Origin: Amycolatopsis sp. 195334CR
GTDB taxonomy: Bacteria; Actinomycetota; Actinomycetes; Mycobacteriales; Pseudonocardiaceae
Length of the DNA stretch: 64,000 bases
Direction: 5' to 3'
NCBI RefSeq assembly: GCF_017309385.1
Contig: NZ_JAFJMJ010000001.1
Coordinates: 2,418,001 to 2,482,000 of the forward strand
The translations under genes were made by a program, and so were the position numbers. Positions 9,350-18,030 of the stretch are shown here, one piece after another; within the stretch, counting starts at the first letter, position 1; every line of letters starts with the position of its first letter. The notes under the pieces were generated by a model that was given only the letters and a program-made list of their open reading frames with translations, was not told the origin of the DNA and did not search any database.

Positions 9350-10510
9350 GTGCTCGACTTCATCTACTACCCCGTGTCCTTCATCCTGTGGTGTTGGCAC
9401 AAGGTATTCGGGCTGGTGTTCGGCGAGGCCAGCGCCGTGGCCTGGGTGCTGGCGATTATCTTCCTGACCTTCACCGTGCGCGGCATCATGTTCAAGCCGT
9501 TCGTGAACCAGGTCCGGTCGATGAAGAAGATGCAGGACTTCGCGCCGGAGATCAAGAAGGTCCAGAAGAAGTACGCCAACGACAAGCAGCGCCAGGCGCT
9601 GGAGATGCAGAAGCTCCAGAAGGAGCACGGCGTCAACCCGCTCGGCAGCTGCCTGCCGATGCTGCTGCAGATCCCGGTGTTCATCGGCCTGAACCACGTG
9701 CTGCGGATGTTCACGGTCAACCCGAACGGCGGGGAGAAGACCGAGAACTACTTCTTCGACAAGGGCGGCGTCGAGTCCTACGTCAACGCGAAGCTGTTCG
9801 GCGTCAACCTCGGCGACGCGATCCACAACACGCAGATCCTCGCCGGCGAGGCGGCTTCCAGCGGCTGGCACTGGTACGTGGCGCCGGTCGCGATCCCGCT
9901 GATGATCGTCGCGTCGATCGCCACCCACCTGACCGCGCGTCACTCGGTCGCCCGCCAGAACCCGGCGTCGGCCACCCAGCAGACCGCCATGATGAACAAG
10001 CTGACGCTGTACGTCTTCCCGCTCGGTGTGCTCGTCTTCGGTGCGCTCTTCCCGATCGGTCTGCTCATCTACTGGCTGGCGAACAACGGCTGGACCCTGA
10101 TGCAGCAGCGCCTGGTCTACACCAAGATCGACCGCGAAGAGGAGAAGAAGAAGGCCGAGGCGATCGAGAAGCGCAGCACCGCCGCGCCGAAGGTCGGCCA
10201 GAAGCCCAAGGTCGGGCAGAAGCCGGTGCAGCAGAAGAAGACCCCGGCCGCGCAGTCCGGTGACAAGCAGCAGGGACAGCAGGGGCAGAAGAAGAAGGCG
10301 GGCTCGCCGCACGGGTTCGCCCAGGGCGGCGGCAGCTCGGCGAAGAAGGGGTCCGGCGCGGCGAAGAAGCCGGCGCCGAAGGGGAACTCCGCCGCCGACT
10401 CGACCTCGGCCTCGTCCTCGAACGCGAACTCGAACTCGACTGAGAACGGTTCGGGTGTGCCCGGCCTGATCAGCGACTCAACGAAGAAGTCTGGCCGGAA
10501 GCGCCGCTGA
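9350..10510 (+). CDS. yidC: Membrane protein insertase YidC
   Basis: This Oxa1-family insertase of 386 residues is the short Gram-positive/actinobacterial form without the large periplasmic domain. Membrane segments are visible near VLAIIFLTFTVRGIMF, LGSCLPMLLQIPVFIGLNHV, VAPVAIPLMIVASIATHL and VFPLGVLVFGALFPIGLLIYW. After the last segment the C-terminus is a long Lys/Gln/Ala- and Ser/Asn-rich cytoplasmic tail (about residues 260-386), probably ribosome- or RNA-contacting. It follows yidD directly and precedes khpB. Confidence 0.97.
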   Translation: MLDFIYYPVSFILWCWHKVFGLVFGEASAVAWVLAIIFLTFTVRGIMFKPFVNQVRSMKKMQDFAPEIKKVQKKYANDKQRQALEMQKLQKEHGVNPLGSCLPMLLQIPVFIGLNHVLRMFTVNPNGGEKTENYFFDKGGVESYVNAKLFGVNLGDAIHNTQILAGEAASSGWHWYVAPVAIPLMIVASIATHLTARHSVARQNPASATQQTAMMNKLTLYVFPLGVLVFGALFPIGLLIYWLANNGWTLMQQRLVYTKIDREEEKKKAEAIEKRSTAAPKVGQKPKVGQKPVQQKKTPAAQSGDKQQGQQGQKKKAGSPHGFAQGGGSSAKKGSGAAKKPAPKGNSAADSTSASSSNANSNSTENGSGVPGLISDSTKKSGRKRR

Positions 10511-10530
10511 GCGCGGGCTGGAGAGGAGAC

Positions 10531-11091
10531 ATGAGCATGGCGGAAACGGCCGAAGCGGTCGGTACCGAAGCGGAAACCGAAACCGAGGTCGCCGAGGCGC
10601 CCGCGGCTTCGCCGAAGAACGGTGCGGATGACGACCTCCTGGTGAAGGAGGGCGACATCGCGGGCGACTACCTGGAGCGCCTGCTGGACCTCCTGGACTA
10701 CGACGGCGACATCGACCTCGATGTCGAAGCCGGCCGGGCGATCGTCAGCATCGACGGCGGCGAGGACCTGGAGAAGCTGGTCGGCTCGCGGGGCAACGTG
10801 CTGGAGGCCCTCCAGGAGCTGACCCGGCTGGCGGTGCAGCAGGAGACCGGTTCGCGGAGCCGGCTGATGCTGGACATCGCGGGCTGGCGGGCGGACCGCC
10901 GCGAGGAGCTGCGGGAGCTGGGCCGGTCGACGGCGGAGTCGGTGCTGTCGAGCGGGGAGAAGGTTCGACTTCAGCCGATGAGCCCGTTCGAGCGCAAGGT
11001 CGTGCACGACGCGGTCGCCGCGATCGACGGCGTGCGGAGCGAGAGCGAGGGCGAAGACCCGAAGCGTCGCGTGGTGGTCTCCCCCGCCTGA
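10531..11091 (+). CDS. khpB: Jag/KhpB RNA-binding protein (KH-R3H)
   Basis: This is a 186-residue cytoplasmic RNA-binding protein of the Jag/SpoIIIJ-associated family. An acidic N-terminal region is followed by a KH domain (residues about 45-105; IVSIDGGEDLEKLVGSRGNVLEALQ region) and an R3H domain (about 115-175) with RSRLMLDIAGWRADRREELREL and PMSPFERKVVHDAVA. The location after yidC is invariant across actinobacteria. A strong terminator follows the stop. Confidence 0.95.
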   Translation: MSMAETAEAVGTEAETETEVAEAPAASPKNGADDDLLVKEGDIAGDYLERLLDLLDYDGDIDLDVEAGRAIVSIDGGEDLEKLVGSRGNVLEALQELTRLAVQQETGSRSRLMLDIAGWRADRREELRELGRSTAESVLSSGEKVRLQPMSPFERKVVHDAVAAIDGVRSESEGEDPKRRVVVSPA

Positions 11092-11102
11092 TCTGTTTTT
11101 CG

Positions 11103-11136
11103 AAGCGGCCCGCCGGATCCTTCCGGCGGGCCGCTT
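11103..11136 (+). terminator. Rho-independent terminator after khpB
   Basis: A 15-base-pair perfect stem (11103-11117 with 11122-11136, AAGCGGCCCGCCGGA and its complement) encloses a TCCT loop, with a short T-rich tail. It closes the rpmH-khpB series and is followed three bases later by a parS site. Confidence 0.85.
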
Positions 11137-11139
11137 TGC

Positions 11140-11153
11140 GTTTCACGTGAAAC
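11140..11153. other. parS: parS centromere-like site 1
   Basis: GTTTCACGTGAAAC is a perfect 14-base palindrome identical to the core of the bacterial ParB-binding parS consensus. It lies between the khpB terminator and the phosphatase gene, about 2.5 kb from parB. Confidence 0.9.
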
Positions 11154-11215
11154 TGGCGCGGCCACCCGCAGCAGCTGGTGGCCAACCGGTTGGGTGGGTG
11201 CGGCGTCTTGTGGAG

Positions 11216-11914
11216 ATGACCGGTGACAGGGATCTGCGGTGGGACGGCTGCGTCAACGTTCGTGATCTCGGCGGGCTGGGGTCGATCCGCCGGGGCGCCC
11301 TGGTGCGCATGGAGGAGCCGACCCGGTTGAGCGAGGCCGGGTGGGCGGCGGCGTGGGAGTACGGGGTTCGCACGATCGTCGACCTTCGGAACGACGACGA
11401 GCGCGCGCCGGATCTGGCGCTGCGGCCGGCGGGGATCGAGGTGGTGCGCGCGCCGTTGGATCCGATCGGCGCGCCCTTCTACGAACACTGGGTGAAGGTC
11501 GACGGCCTTGGCTCGCCGCTCCACTACCCCGCGCTGCTCGCCGAGCATCCGGAGTTGGTCGTCGCCGCGGTGCGTGCGGTGGCGACGGCGGCGCCCGGCG
11601 GCGTGGTCTTCCACTGTGCGGGCGGCAAGGACCGGACCGGATTGCTGGCGCTCGTGTTGCTCGCGTTGGCCGGAGTGGCGCCCGCCGAGATCGTCGCCGA
11701 CTACTTGCTGACCTACGAGCGGATGAAGCCGCGGTACGACGAGCTCGGCGCCCGCGACCAACTGACCGCCGTCCGGGAGTTGCTCGCCAAGCACAGTACG
11801 ACCATCGAGGACTCGCTGACGTCCACCATCCGCGCGCTCGCGATGCCGGGCTTCCTCCTCGACCACGGTCTGTCCGAGGCCGACCTCACGGCACTCCGTA
11901 CGCGTTTCACGTGA
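11216..11914 (+). CDS. Tyrosine-protein phosphatase family protein
   Basis: This is a dual-specificity/tyrosine-phosphatase-like enzyme (Y_phosphatase3 type). After the N-terminal DLRWDGCVNVRDLGGL it carries YGVRTIVDLRNDDE and the P-loop FHCAGGKDRTGLLAL, i.e. HC-x5-R, with the catalytic Cys and Arg present. The ATG at 11216 is preferred; the GTG at 11147 lies inside a parS palindrome and lacks a ribosome site. Its last codons (Arg-Phe-Thr-stop) are made by the second parS site. Substrate is unknown. It is an insertion into the otherwise conserved khpB-rsmG neighbourhood. Confidence 0.82.
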   Translation: MTGDRDLRWDGCVNVRDLGGLGSIRRGALVRMEEPTRLSEAGWAAAWEYGVRTIVDLRNDDERAPDLALRPAGIEVVRAPLDPIGAPFYEHWVKVDGLGSPLHYPALLAEHPELVVAAVRAVATAAPGGVVFHCAGGKDRTGLLALVLLALAGVAPAEIVADYLLTYERMKPRYDELGARDQLTAVRELLAKHSTTIEDSLTSTIRALAMPGFLLDHGLSEADLTALRTRFT

Positions 11915-11917
11915 AAC
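11904..11917. other. parS: parS site 2, overlapping a stop codon
   Basis: GTTTCACGTGAAAC is a perfect palindrome. The TGA stop of the phosphatase gene (11912-11914) is inside it. Confidence 0.9.
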
Positions 11918-11993
11918 TTGACGTGGGATCGTGCACATCTGCGGGTGCGTCGCGCGGTATTGACGTCTTCTTCGGGGACAATCGAGGCACGTC

Positions 11994-12007
11994 GTTTCAC
12001 GTGAAAC
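11994..12007. other. parS: parS site 3
   Basis: GTTTCACGTGAAAC is a perfect palindrome located just upstream of the rsmG start at 12030. Confidence 0.9.
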
Positions 12008-12029
12008 GGCGACCGAAGAGGAGTTCTGA

Positions 12030-12698
12030 GTGGGTGTGGAAGACGTCATCGGCACGCCGGCGGCGGCAAAGCAGGTCTTCGGGGAGCGACTCCCCCTCGC
12101 CGAGCGGTTTACCGCGATGCTCGCGGAGCACGGGGTCGCGCGCGGGTTAATCGGTCCGCGTGAAGTTGAGCGCCTCTGGGACCGCCACGTCTTGAACTCC
12201 GCGGTGATCGGCGAGAGGATCAACACCGCCGCCCGCGTCGCCGACGTCGGGTCCGGCGCCGGCCTTCCGGGGGTTCCGCTTGCGATCGCCCGGCCGGACC
12301 TCGATATCGTGCTCATCGAGCCGATGGCGCGGCGCGTCGACTGGCTCACCGAAGTCGTGGACGAGTTGGACCTGTCGTCCGTCACCGTGGTGCGTGGCCG
12401 GGCGGAGGAGAAAGCCGTCCTGGCCGTCGCGGCGGAGCGCGATGTGGTGACCGCGCGAGCGGTCGCTCCCCTGGCGAAGCTGGCCGGTTGGTGCCTGCCC
12501 CTGGTGCGCACCGGCGGCACGTTGCTCGCGCTGAAGGGATCGAGTGCCGCCGAGGAGATAACGCGAGACCGACTCGCGGTGACCAAGGCCGGTGGTGGTG
12601 AGGCGACGGTGGCGGAGTGCGGTGGCGGTCTGCTCGAGGTGCCGACCACCGTGGTGCTGATCCCCCGGGTCTCGCCGGAGAAGAAGCGCCGTCGTTGA
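12030..12698 (+). CDS. rsmG: 16S rRNA (guanine527-N7)-methyltransferase RsmG
   Basis: RsmG (GidB) methylates G527 of 16S rRNA using S-adenosylmethionine; loss in other bacteria gives low-level streptomycin resistance. It is 222 residues. The GidB signature is LIGPREVERLWDRHVLNS, with SAM motif VADVGSGAGLPGVPLAI, then RPDLDIVLIEPMARRVDWL and DVVTARAVAPL. The GTG start is preceded by AGGAG. It is the standard neighbour upstream of parA. Confidence 0.97.
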   Translation: MGVEDVIGTPAAAKQVFGERLPLAERFTAMLAEHGVARGLIGPREVERLWDRHVLNSAVIGERINTAARVADVGSGAGLPGVPLAIARPDLDIVLIEPMARRVDWLTEVVDELDLSSVTVVRGRAEEKAVLAVAAERDVVTARAVAPLAKLAGWCLPLVRTGGTLLALKGSSAAEEITRDRLAVTKAGGGEATVAECGGGLLEVPTTVVLIPRVSPEKKRRR

Positions 12699-12704
12699 GG
12701 AGAT

Positions 12705-12718
12705 GTTCCACGTGAAAC
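12705..12718. other. parS: parS site 4 (one mismatch in symmetry)
   Basis: GTTCCACGTGAAAC differs from the perfect palindrome by one base. It lies between rsmG and parA, within about 1 kb of parB. Confidence 0.85.
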
Positions 12719-12761
12719 GAACCCAGAACAGCTCGCCCCTATCGAGGAGGTGCTTCGGCCG

Positions 12762-13676
12762 GTGAACCCACCGTCGTCAGCAAACACCGGACATGACGTG
12801 GGATGGACCCCGATTGCGGAAGAAGCCATGCGTGCCGCGCGGGTCCTGCACCCGGAGTCCTACCAACTCCCCAAGCCGGATCGCCGCCGCGTGCTCACGG
12901 TCGCCAACCAGAAGGGCGGGGTCGGCAAAACAACCAGCGCGGTGAACCTCGCCGCCGCCCTCGCGGTGCACGGGCTCAAGACGCTCGTGGTCGACCTCGA
13001 CCCGCAGGGCAACGCCAGCACCGCGCTCAACGTGGAACACCGCTCGGGCACGCCCTCGGTCTACGAGGTGCTCCTCGGCGAGGTGACCCTGGCGGACGCC
13101 GCGGCGGTCAGCGAGCAGTCCCCCAACCTCTTCTGCGTGCCCGCCACGATCGACCTCGCGGGTGCCGAGATCGAGCTCGTCTCGATGGCGTCCCGGGAGA
13201 CGCGCCTCAAGGAGGCGCTGACGAGCGACGCGATCGACCAGCTCGGTGTCGACTACGTCTTCATCGACTGCCCGCCGTCGCTCGGCCTGCTCACGGTGAA
13301 CGCGATGGTCGCCGCGCAGGAGGTACTCATCCCGATCCAGTGCGAGTACTACGCGCTGGAGGGGCTCGGGCAGCTGCTCAGCAACATCGAACTGGTCCAG
13401 CAGCACCTGAACCGCGAGCTGGCCGTGTCCACCATCCTGCTCACCATGTACGACGGGCGCACCAAGCTCGCCGACCAGGTGACCCAGGAGGTGCGCAACC
13501 ACTTCGGTGAGGTCGTGCTGAAGACGGTCATCCCCCGCAGCGTGAAGGTCTCCGAGGCGCCCGGCTACGGCCAGACGATCCTCGCCTACGACCCCGGTTC
13601 ACGCGGGGCCCTGAGCTACTTGGACGCGGCGCGTGAGATCGCCGAGCGCGGTGTGAAGAACGGTGAGAAGCAATGA
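12762..13676 (+). CDS. parA: Chromosome-partitioning ATPase ParA
   Basis: ParA is a Walker-type ATPase of about 304 residues that segregates ParB-parS complexes after replication. The deviant Walker A reads [19 protein letters not shown], with [12 protein letters not shown] and [16 protein letters not shown] following. The GTG at 12762 is preferred over the one at 12750, because the GAGGAGG ribosome site at 12744-12750 would overlap the earlier codon and is 11 bases from the later one. Its end overlaps parB by four bases (ATGA). Confidence 0.96.
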   Translation: MNPPSSANTGHDVGWTPIAEEAMRAARVLHPESYQLPKPDRRRVLTVANQKGGVGKTTSAVNLAAALAVHGLKTLVVDLDPQGNASTALNVEHRSGTPSVYEVLLGEVTLADAAAVSEQSPNLFCVPATIDLAGAEIELVSMASRETRLKEALTSDAIDQLGVDYVFIDCPPSLGLLTVNAMVAAQEVLIPIQCEYYALEGLGQLLSNIELVQQHLNRELAVSTILLTMYDGRTKLADQVTQEVRNHFGEVVLKTVIPRSVKVSEAPGYGQTILAYDPGSRGALSYLDAAREIAERGVKNGEKQ

Positions 13677-14656
13677 GTGCCGAACGCAGAGGGGGCCTCG
13701 GGCGCGGCCTCGCCGCCCTGATCCCCACCGGCCCGGTCAACGCCGAGGGCAAGCCGGTCGACCTGAAGCCGGTCAGTACCGACAACGGCCAGAACGGCAC
13801 GGCGGCGGCTCCCGCGCCGGGTGGTGAGGTGGCCGGCGCGGTCTACCGCGAGGTGCCGCTCAGCGCGATCAAGCCGAACCCGAAGCAGCCGCGGCAGGTC
13901 TTCGACGAGGAGGCGCTGGCCGAGCTGGAGCACTCGATCCGCGAGTTCGGGCTCATGCAGCCCGTCGTGGTGCGGCAGCTCTCCGGCGACGAGTACGAGC
14001 TCGTCATGGGCGAGCGGCGCCTCCGGGCGTCGCAGCAGGCCGAGCTGGAGAAGATCCCGGCCATCGTCCGCCAGACCGCCGACGAGGCGATGCTGCGTGA
14101 CGCGCTGCTCGAGAACATCCACCGCGTCCAGCTCAACCCGCTCGAAGAAGCCGCCGCGTACCAGCAGCTGCTCGACGAGTTCGAGGTGACCCACGAGGAG
14201 CTGGCGGGCCGCATCGGCCGCAGCCGTCCGGTCATCACGAACACCATCCGCCTGCTGAAGCTGCCGTTGCCGGTGCAGCGCCGGGTGGCCGCGGGCGTGC
14301 TTTCCGCCGGGCACGCGCGCGCTCTCCTGTCGCTGGAGAACCCGGAGGATCAGGAGGATCTGGCCGCCCGGATCGTCGCCGAGGGCATGTCGGTCCGCGC
14401 GACCGAAGAAGCGGTGACGCTCAAGAAGAGCGAGACGCCGCGCAAGGCGAAGCCCGCTCCCCGCAAGCCGATGCAGGCGCCGGGGTTGCAGGACCTCGCG
14501 GTGCGGCTCTCCGACACCTTCGACACCCGCGTCAAGGTCGACCTCGGCCGCCGGAAGGGCCGCATCGTGGTCGAATTCGGGTCGGTCGACGATCTTGAGC
14601 GGATCGTCGCGCTGATGGATCCGAATGCGACAAATCGGACAGCGGAATCCGATTAG
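13673..14656 (+). CDS. parB: Chromosome-partitioning protein ParB
   Basis: ParB is a CTPase and DNA-binding protein of 327 residues that loads at parS and spreads as a clamp. The N-terminal part has [16 protein letters not shown]. The CTP-binding and helix-turn-helix part shows [44 protein letters not shown] and [21 protein letters not shown]-terminal dimerisation part ends near [10 protein letters not shown]. Four nearby palindromes at 11140-12718 and one at 37824 are candidate targets. It overlaps parA by four bases. Confidence 0.97.
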   Translation: MSAERRGGLGRGLAALIPTGPVNAEGKPVDLKPVSTDNGQNGTAAAPAPGGEVAGAVYREVPLSAIKPNPKQPRQVFDEEALAELEHSIREFGLMQPVVVRQLSGDEYELVMGERRLRASQQAELEKIPAIVRQTADEAMLRDALLENIHRVQLNPLEEAAAYQQLLDEFEVTHEELAGRIGRSRPVITNTIRLLKLPLPVQRRVAAGVLSAGHARALLSLENPEDQEDLAARIVAEGMSVRATEEAVTLKKSETPRKAKPAPRKPMQAPGLQDLAVRLSDTFDTRVKVDLGRRKGRIVVEFGSVDDLERIVALMDPNATNRTAESD

Positions 14657-14736
14657 GGATCACCCCGGGGCGTTTCGTCACGGTGATGATTTCCCAGCGT
14701 TGATCCACGAGCACGCAGCGGCATCGAAGATCGCGC

Positions 14737-14759
14737 CGCCGGATCGGTCCGATCCGGCG
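14737..14759. terminator. Bidirectional hairpin between parB and ddl
   Basis: An 11-base inverted repeat (CGCCGGATCGG at 14737-14747, complement at 14749-14759) lies between the convergent genes parB and the D-Ala-D-Ala ligase. There is no strong T-run, so termination efficiency is uncertain. Confidence 0.55.
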
Positions 14760-14775
14760 TTCGGTCAGCGTGGGT

Positions 14776-15720
14776 TCAGCGCTTGATCGCGCGGTCGACG
14801 AGCTCGGCGAAGACGGCGCCGAGCGAACCGCCGCCGGCTTCGATCGCCATCGGCACGGTCGAGGTTTCGGTGAGCCCCGGCGAGAGGTTCACTTCGAGGA
14901 AGTGCACGGTCCCGTCGGCGCCGACCACCGCGTCGGTTCGCGAGATGTCGCGCAGTCCGAGCAACTGGTGCGCCGCCACCGCGAGTTCACCGACCGCCTT
15001 CGCCGATTCCTCGGAAAGGCGGGCCGGCGCGAAGAAGTCGGTCAGGCCGGCGGTGTAGCGAGCGGTGTAGTCGTACACCCCGCTCTCCGGCACGATCTCC
15101 ACCGCGGGCAGCGCGGTCGGACCGGTTTCGGTTTCGACGACCGCCACGGCGACCTCGACGCCATCGACAAAGCGCTCCGCGAGCACGGTGTCCCCGTAGG
15201 CGAAGCAGCCGACCATCGCGGCGGGGAGTTCCGCCGCGTCGCGCACCACCTGGGTGCCGAGCGCCGAACCGCCCTGGTCCGGCTTGAGGATCAGCGGCAG
15301 GCCGAGGCGGTCCACCATGGCGTCGAGCACCGCCTGCGCGCCCAGTTCGCGGAAGGTGCTGTGCGGCAGCACCACCCAGTCCGGCGTGGCGAAGTCGGCC
15401 TTGGCCAGCAACGCCTTGGCGGTCGGCTTGTCCCAGGCGCGACGGCAGCCCTGCGAGCTGGTGCCGACGAACGGCACCTCCAGCATCTCCAGCACGGTCT
15501 GCACCGAGCCGTTCTCCCCCTGGCCGCCGTGCAGCGCCACCACGGCGGCGTCCGGCCGCTGGGTGCGCAGCCGTTCCAGCAGCCCGGCGTCGGTGTCCCA
15601 CTCCTCCACGGTCAGCCCCTCGGCGCGCAGCGCGGCGGACAGCCGCCTGCCCGACCGCAGGGAAACGTCGCGTTCGTGGGACAGACCGCCAGCGAGCACG
15701 GCAACGGTGCGTTCGGCCAC
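14776..15720 (-). CDS. D-alanine--D-alanine ligase family protein
   Basis: This ATP-grasp ligase of 314 residues probably joins two D-Ala for peptidoglycan precursors. The N-terminal part has VAVLAGGLSHERDVSLRSG. The substrate loop is VVALHGGQGENGSVQTVLEM, followed by VPFVGTSSQGCRRAWDKP, LILKPDQGGSALGTQVV and the C-terminal FLEVNLSPGLTETSTVP. Actinobacteria usually also have a housekeeping Ddl elsewhere near the murein cluster, so this parB-linked copy may be an accessory or specialised ligase. It is convergent with parB and 28 bases downstream of the aminotransferase gene. Confidence 0.85.
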   Translation of the reverse strand: MAERTVAVLAGGLSHERDVSLRSGRRLSAALRAEGLTVEEWDTDAGLLERLRTQRPDAAVVALHGGQGENGSVQTVLEMLEVPFVGTSSQGCRRAWDKPTAKALLAKADFATPDWVVLPHSTFRELGAQAVLDAMVDRLGLPLILKPDQGGSALGTQVVRDAAELPAAMVGCFAYGDTVLAERFVDGVEVAVAVVETETGPTALPAVEIVPESGVYDYTARYTAGLTDFFAPARLSEESAKAVGELAVAAHQLLGLRDISRTDAVVGADGTVHFLEVNLSPGLTETSTVPMAIEAGGGSLGAVFAELVDRAIKR

Positions 15721-15748
15721 CGGGGAACTCCTCAGGTTCTGTGGATCG

Positions 15749-17071
15749 TCAGGCGGTGTCGGGCGAGGGGTTCTCCGGCCCGGACACCGCGCGGGGGTTC
15801 ACGCTACCGAAGGTGCGCATGAGGTCCATTTCGGATTCGAGCACGGCGGCGAGCCGTCGCACGCCCTCCTTGATGCGCTCCGGCGTCGGGTAGCAGTAGG
15901 ACAGGCGCATCTGCCTGCTGCCGAACCCGTCGGCGTAGAAGCCGGTGCCCGAGGCGTAGGCGACCCGTGCGGTCACCGCGCGCGGCAGCATCGCTTTGGT
16001 GTCAACGCCTTCCGGCACGGTCACCCACACGTAGAACCCGCCGTCGGGGTGCGTCCACGAGCAGCCGGGCGGCATGTGCTGTTCCAGCGCGGAAAGAATG
16101 GCGTCGCGGCGTTCGCGGTAGTTCTCGCCGAACGTCTTGATCTGGCCCTTCCAGTCGTGCGTGGCCAGGTAGCGCGAGACGACCAGCTGGTTCAGCGTGG
16201 GCGGGCACAGCGTGGCGGACTCCGCCGCGAGCACCAGCTTCTCGCGCACGGCGTGCGGCGCGAGCACCCAGCCGACCCGCAGGCCGGAGGCGAAGGTCTT
16301 GGAGAACGAGCCGAGGTAGACCACGTTGTCCGGGTCCATCGAGCGCAGCGCCGGATAGGTCTGGCCGTCGAAGCCGAGCAGGCCGTACGGGTTGTCCTCG
16401 ACCACCAGCACGCCGTGCTCGCGGCAGATCTCCAGGATCTCCGCGCGCCGCTCGACGGCGAGCGTCACGCCGGCGGGGTTGTGGAAGTTCGGGATGGTGT
16501 AGAGGAACTTGACCCGCTTGCCGTGCGTGCGGCACTGGCCGAGCGCCTCGCGGAGCCCCTCGGGGACCAGGCCCTGGTCGTCCATCGCGACGTGCACGAC
16601 CTCGGCCTGGTAGGCGGCGAACGAGCCGAGCGCGCCCACGTAGGACGGGCCCTCGGCGATCACCACGTCACCCGGGTCGCAGAACAGGCGGGTCACCATG
16701 TCCAGGCCCATCTGGGAGCCGACGGTGACCACCACGTCGTCGGGGTGGGCGCTGATGTCCTCGAGCGCCATCACCTCGCAGATCTGCTCACGCAGTGCCG
16801 GAACGCCGTGCGCGGAGCCGTACTGCAGCGCCACCAGCCCGTCGTTCGCGATCAGCTCGGCCATCTGGGACGACAGCGAGTCGAGCGGGAGCGCGGCCAG
16901 GTTCGGCATGCCGCCGGCCAGGGATACCACCTCGGGGCGGCTGGCGACCGCGAACAGCGCTCGGATCTCCGAGGCCGTCATGCCCGCGGTGCGCGCGGCG
17001 TAGCGCGACAGGTGCGGGTCGAGGTTGTGGTGGCCGCTCTGCGGCTGTCTGGCGGGGCGCTTTTCGCTCAT
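15749..17071 (-). CDS. PLP-dependent aminotransferase (class I/II)
   Basis: This 440-residue fold-type I aminotransferase resembles the LysN/MocR-domain-like 2-aminoadipate aminotransferases. Visible elements are LAGGMPNLAALPLDSL, QYGSAHGVPALREQI, TVGSQMGLDMVTRLF, YTIPNFHNPAGVTL, VVEDNPYG and the PLP-lysine motif YLGSFSKTFASGLRVGWV. The order parB-ddl-aminotransferase recurs in Pseudonocardiales and suggests a link with cell-wall amino acids, though the substrate is unknown. It has its own promoter region, divergent from the GNAT gene. Confidence 0.88.
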   Translation of the reverse strand: MSEKRPARQPQSGHHNLDPHLSRYAARTAGMTASEIRALFAVASRPEVVSLAGGMPNLAALPLDSLSSQMAELIANDGLVALQYGSAHGVPALREQICEVMALEDISAHPDDVVVTVGSQMGLDMVTRLFCDPGDVVIAEGPSYVGALGSFAAYQAEVVHVAMDDQGLVPEGLREALGQCRTHGKRVKFLYTIPNFHNPAGVTLAVERRAEILEICREHGVLVVEDNPYGLLGFDGQTYPALRSMDPDNVVYLGSFSKTFASGLRVGWVLAPHAVREKLVLAAESATLCPPTLNQLVVSRYLATHDWKGQIKTFGENYRERRDAILSALEQHMPPGCSWTHPDGGFYVWVTVPEGVDTKAMLPRAVTARVAYASGTGFYADGFGSRQMRLSYCYPTPERIKEGVRRLAAVLESEMDLMRTFGSVNPRAVSGPENPSPDTA

Positions 17072-17268
17072 CGGGCACTTCGCAAACGATGTCGGCCGGC
17101 ATGATCAGTGCTACTCGTTCGTAGATCCATCGAGTGTAACCATCCCCTCTTCGGGAGCTCGGCTCTTCCGGTGCTCATCACATCCGCCTATCCTGTGATC
17201 TCGGGCCGGTTTGCTCTTGCGATGAACCGCGTCCCGCATCGGGTTCGTAACTCAGGGGAGGTCGTCGG

Positions 17269-17904
17269 GTGTCGCGACGCGTCGTGGGCGTCACGCTGGA
17301 CAACCTGGACCAGGTTCCCCTGCACTGCCGCCGGTGCGTGTACTGGGAGGTCGCGCCGCACCTGAAGGCGCAGGCCGAGGAGTTCGGCGAGACCGAGGTC
17401 GAGAAGGAAGCCTGGGTGTCCAGCGTGCTGCTGGAGTGGGGTTCCTGCGGCCGGATCGTCTACAGCGACACGCTGCCGATCGGCTTCGTGCTCTACGCCC
17501 CGCCGAACGCGGTCCCGCGGGCGAACGCCTTCCCCACCTCGCCACCCGCCCCGGACGCGGTCCTGCTCACCGCCTTCCACATCGCCCCCGAATTCCGCGG
17601 CGGCGGCCTCGGCCGGATGCTGGTGCAGTCCGTCGCGAAGGACCTGACCCGCCGCGGTGTGAAGGCGATCGAGGCCTTCGGCGCCACCGAACCGGCCCCC
17701 GGCGGGGAACACGCCTGCGTGCTGCCCGCCGAGTTCCTCCAGTCGGTCGGCTTCAAGACCGTGCGCCCGCACCCCAAGTTCCCGCGCCTGCGCCTGGAAC
17801 TGCGGTCGGCGATCTCCTGGAAGGAAGACGTCGAAGCCGCGCTGGAGCGCCTGCTCGGCCAGGTCACCATCACCACCGCGGAACCCAGCGTCGCCCGCTC
17901 CTGA
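17269..17904 (+). CDS. GNAT-family N-acetyltransferase
   Basis: This 211-residue acetyl-CoA-dependent acyltransferase is syntenic with M. tuberculosis Rv3916c. The acetyl-CoA loop is FHIAPEFRGGGLGRMLVQSV (R-G-G-G-L-G-R), with a preceding strand DTLPIGFVLYAPP. The N-terminal half contains CRRCVYWE, a Cys pair typical of this subgroup. The GTG start at 17269 follows a GGGGAGG ribosome site. Substrate is unknown. It is followed by a DnaA-box cluster and a bidirectional terminator. Confidence 0.85.
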   Translation: MSRRVVGVTLDNLDQVPLHCRRCVYWEVAPHLKAQAEEFGETEVEKEAWVSSVLLEWGSCGRIVYSDTLPIGFVLYAPPNAVPRANAFPTSPPAPDAVLLTAFHIAPEFRGGGLGRMLVQSVAKDLTRRGVKAIEAFGATEPAPGGEHACVLPAEFLQSVGFKTVRPHPKFPRLRLELRSAISWKEDVEAALERLLGQVTITTAEPSVARS

Positions 17905-17911
17905 CCCCGAG

Positions 17912-17972
17912 TTGTCCACACTTTGTGAACAGTGTGACGACTTGTCCACAGGGTTGTGCACAGTTGTCCCCA
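17912..17972. promoter_or_regulatory. DnaA-box cluster outside oriC
   Basis: Five 9-mers in one orientation fall within 61 bases: TTGTCCACA (17912-17920), TTGTGAACA (17923-17931), TTGTCCACA (17942-17950), TTGTGCACA (17954-17962) and TTGTCCCCA (17964-17972). Two match the actinobacterial DnaA-box consensus exactly. The cluster lies in the noncoding gap between the convergent GNAT and cwlM genes, so it is unlikely to be a promoter operator. Confidence 0.65.
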
Positions 17973-17986
17973 CCCTGGGCACGGAA

Positions 17987-18016
17987 AACGGCCCGACCGG
18001 CATCGGTCGGGCCGTT
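17987..18016. terminator. Bidirectional terminator between GNAT and cwlM
   Basis: A 13-base-pair stem (AACGGCCCGACCG at 17987-17999 with its complement at 18004-18016) and a GCAT loop lie between convergent genes, with an A-run on the left (T-run for the minus strand) just beyond the cwlM stop. Confidence 0.8.
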
Positions 18017-18030
18017 CTCGTTGTGGAAGC

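Noticed and set aside
12750..12761. Earlier GTG start of parA
   Set aside because: The ribosome-binding GAGGAGG would include this codon; the next GTG at 12762 has normal spacing.
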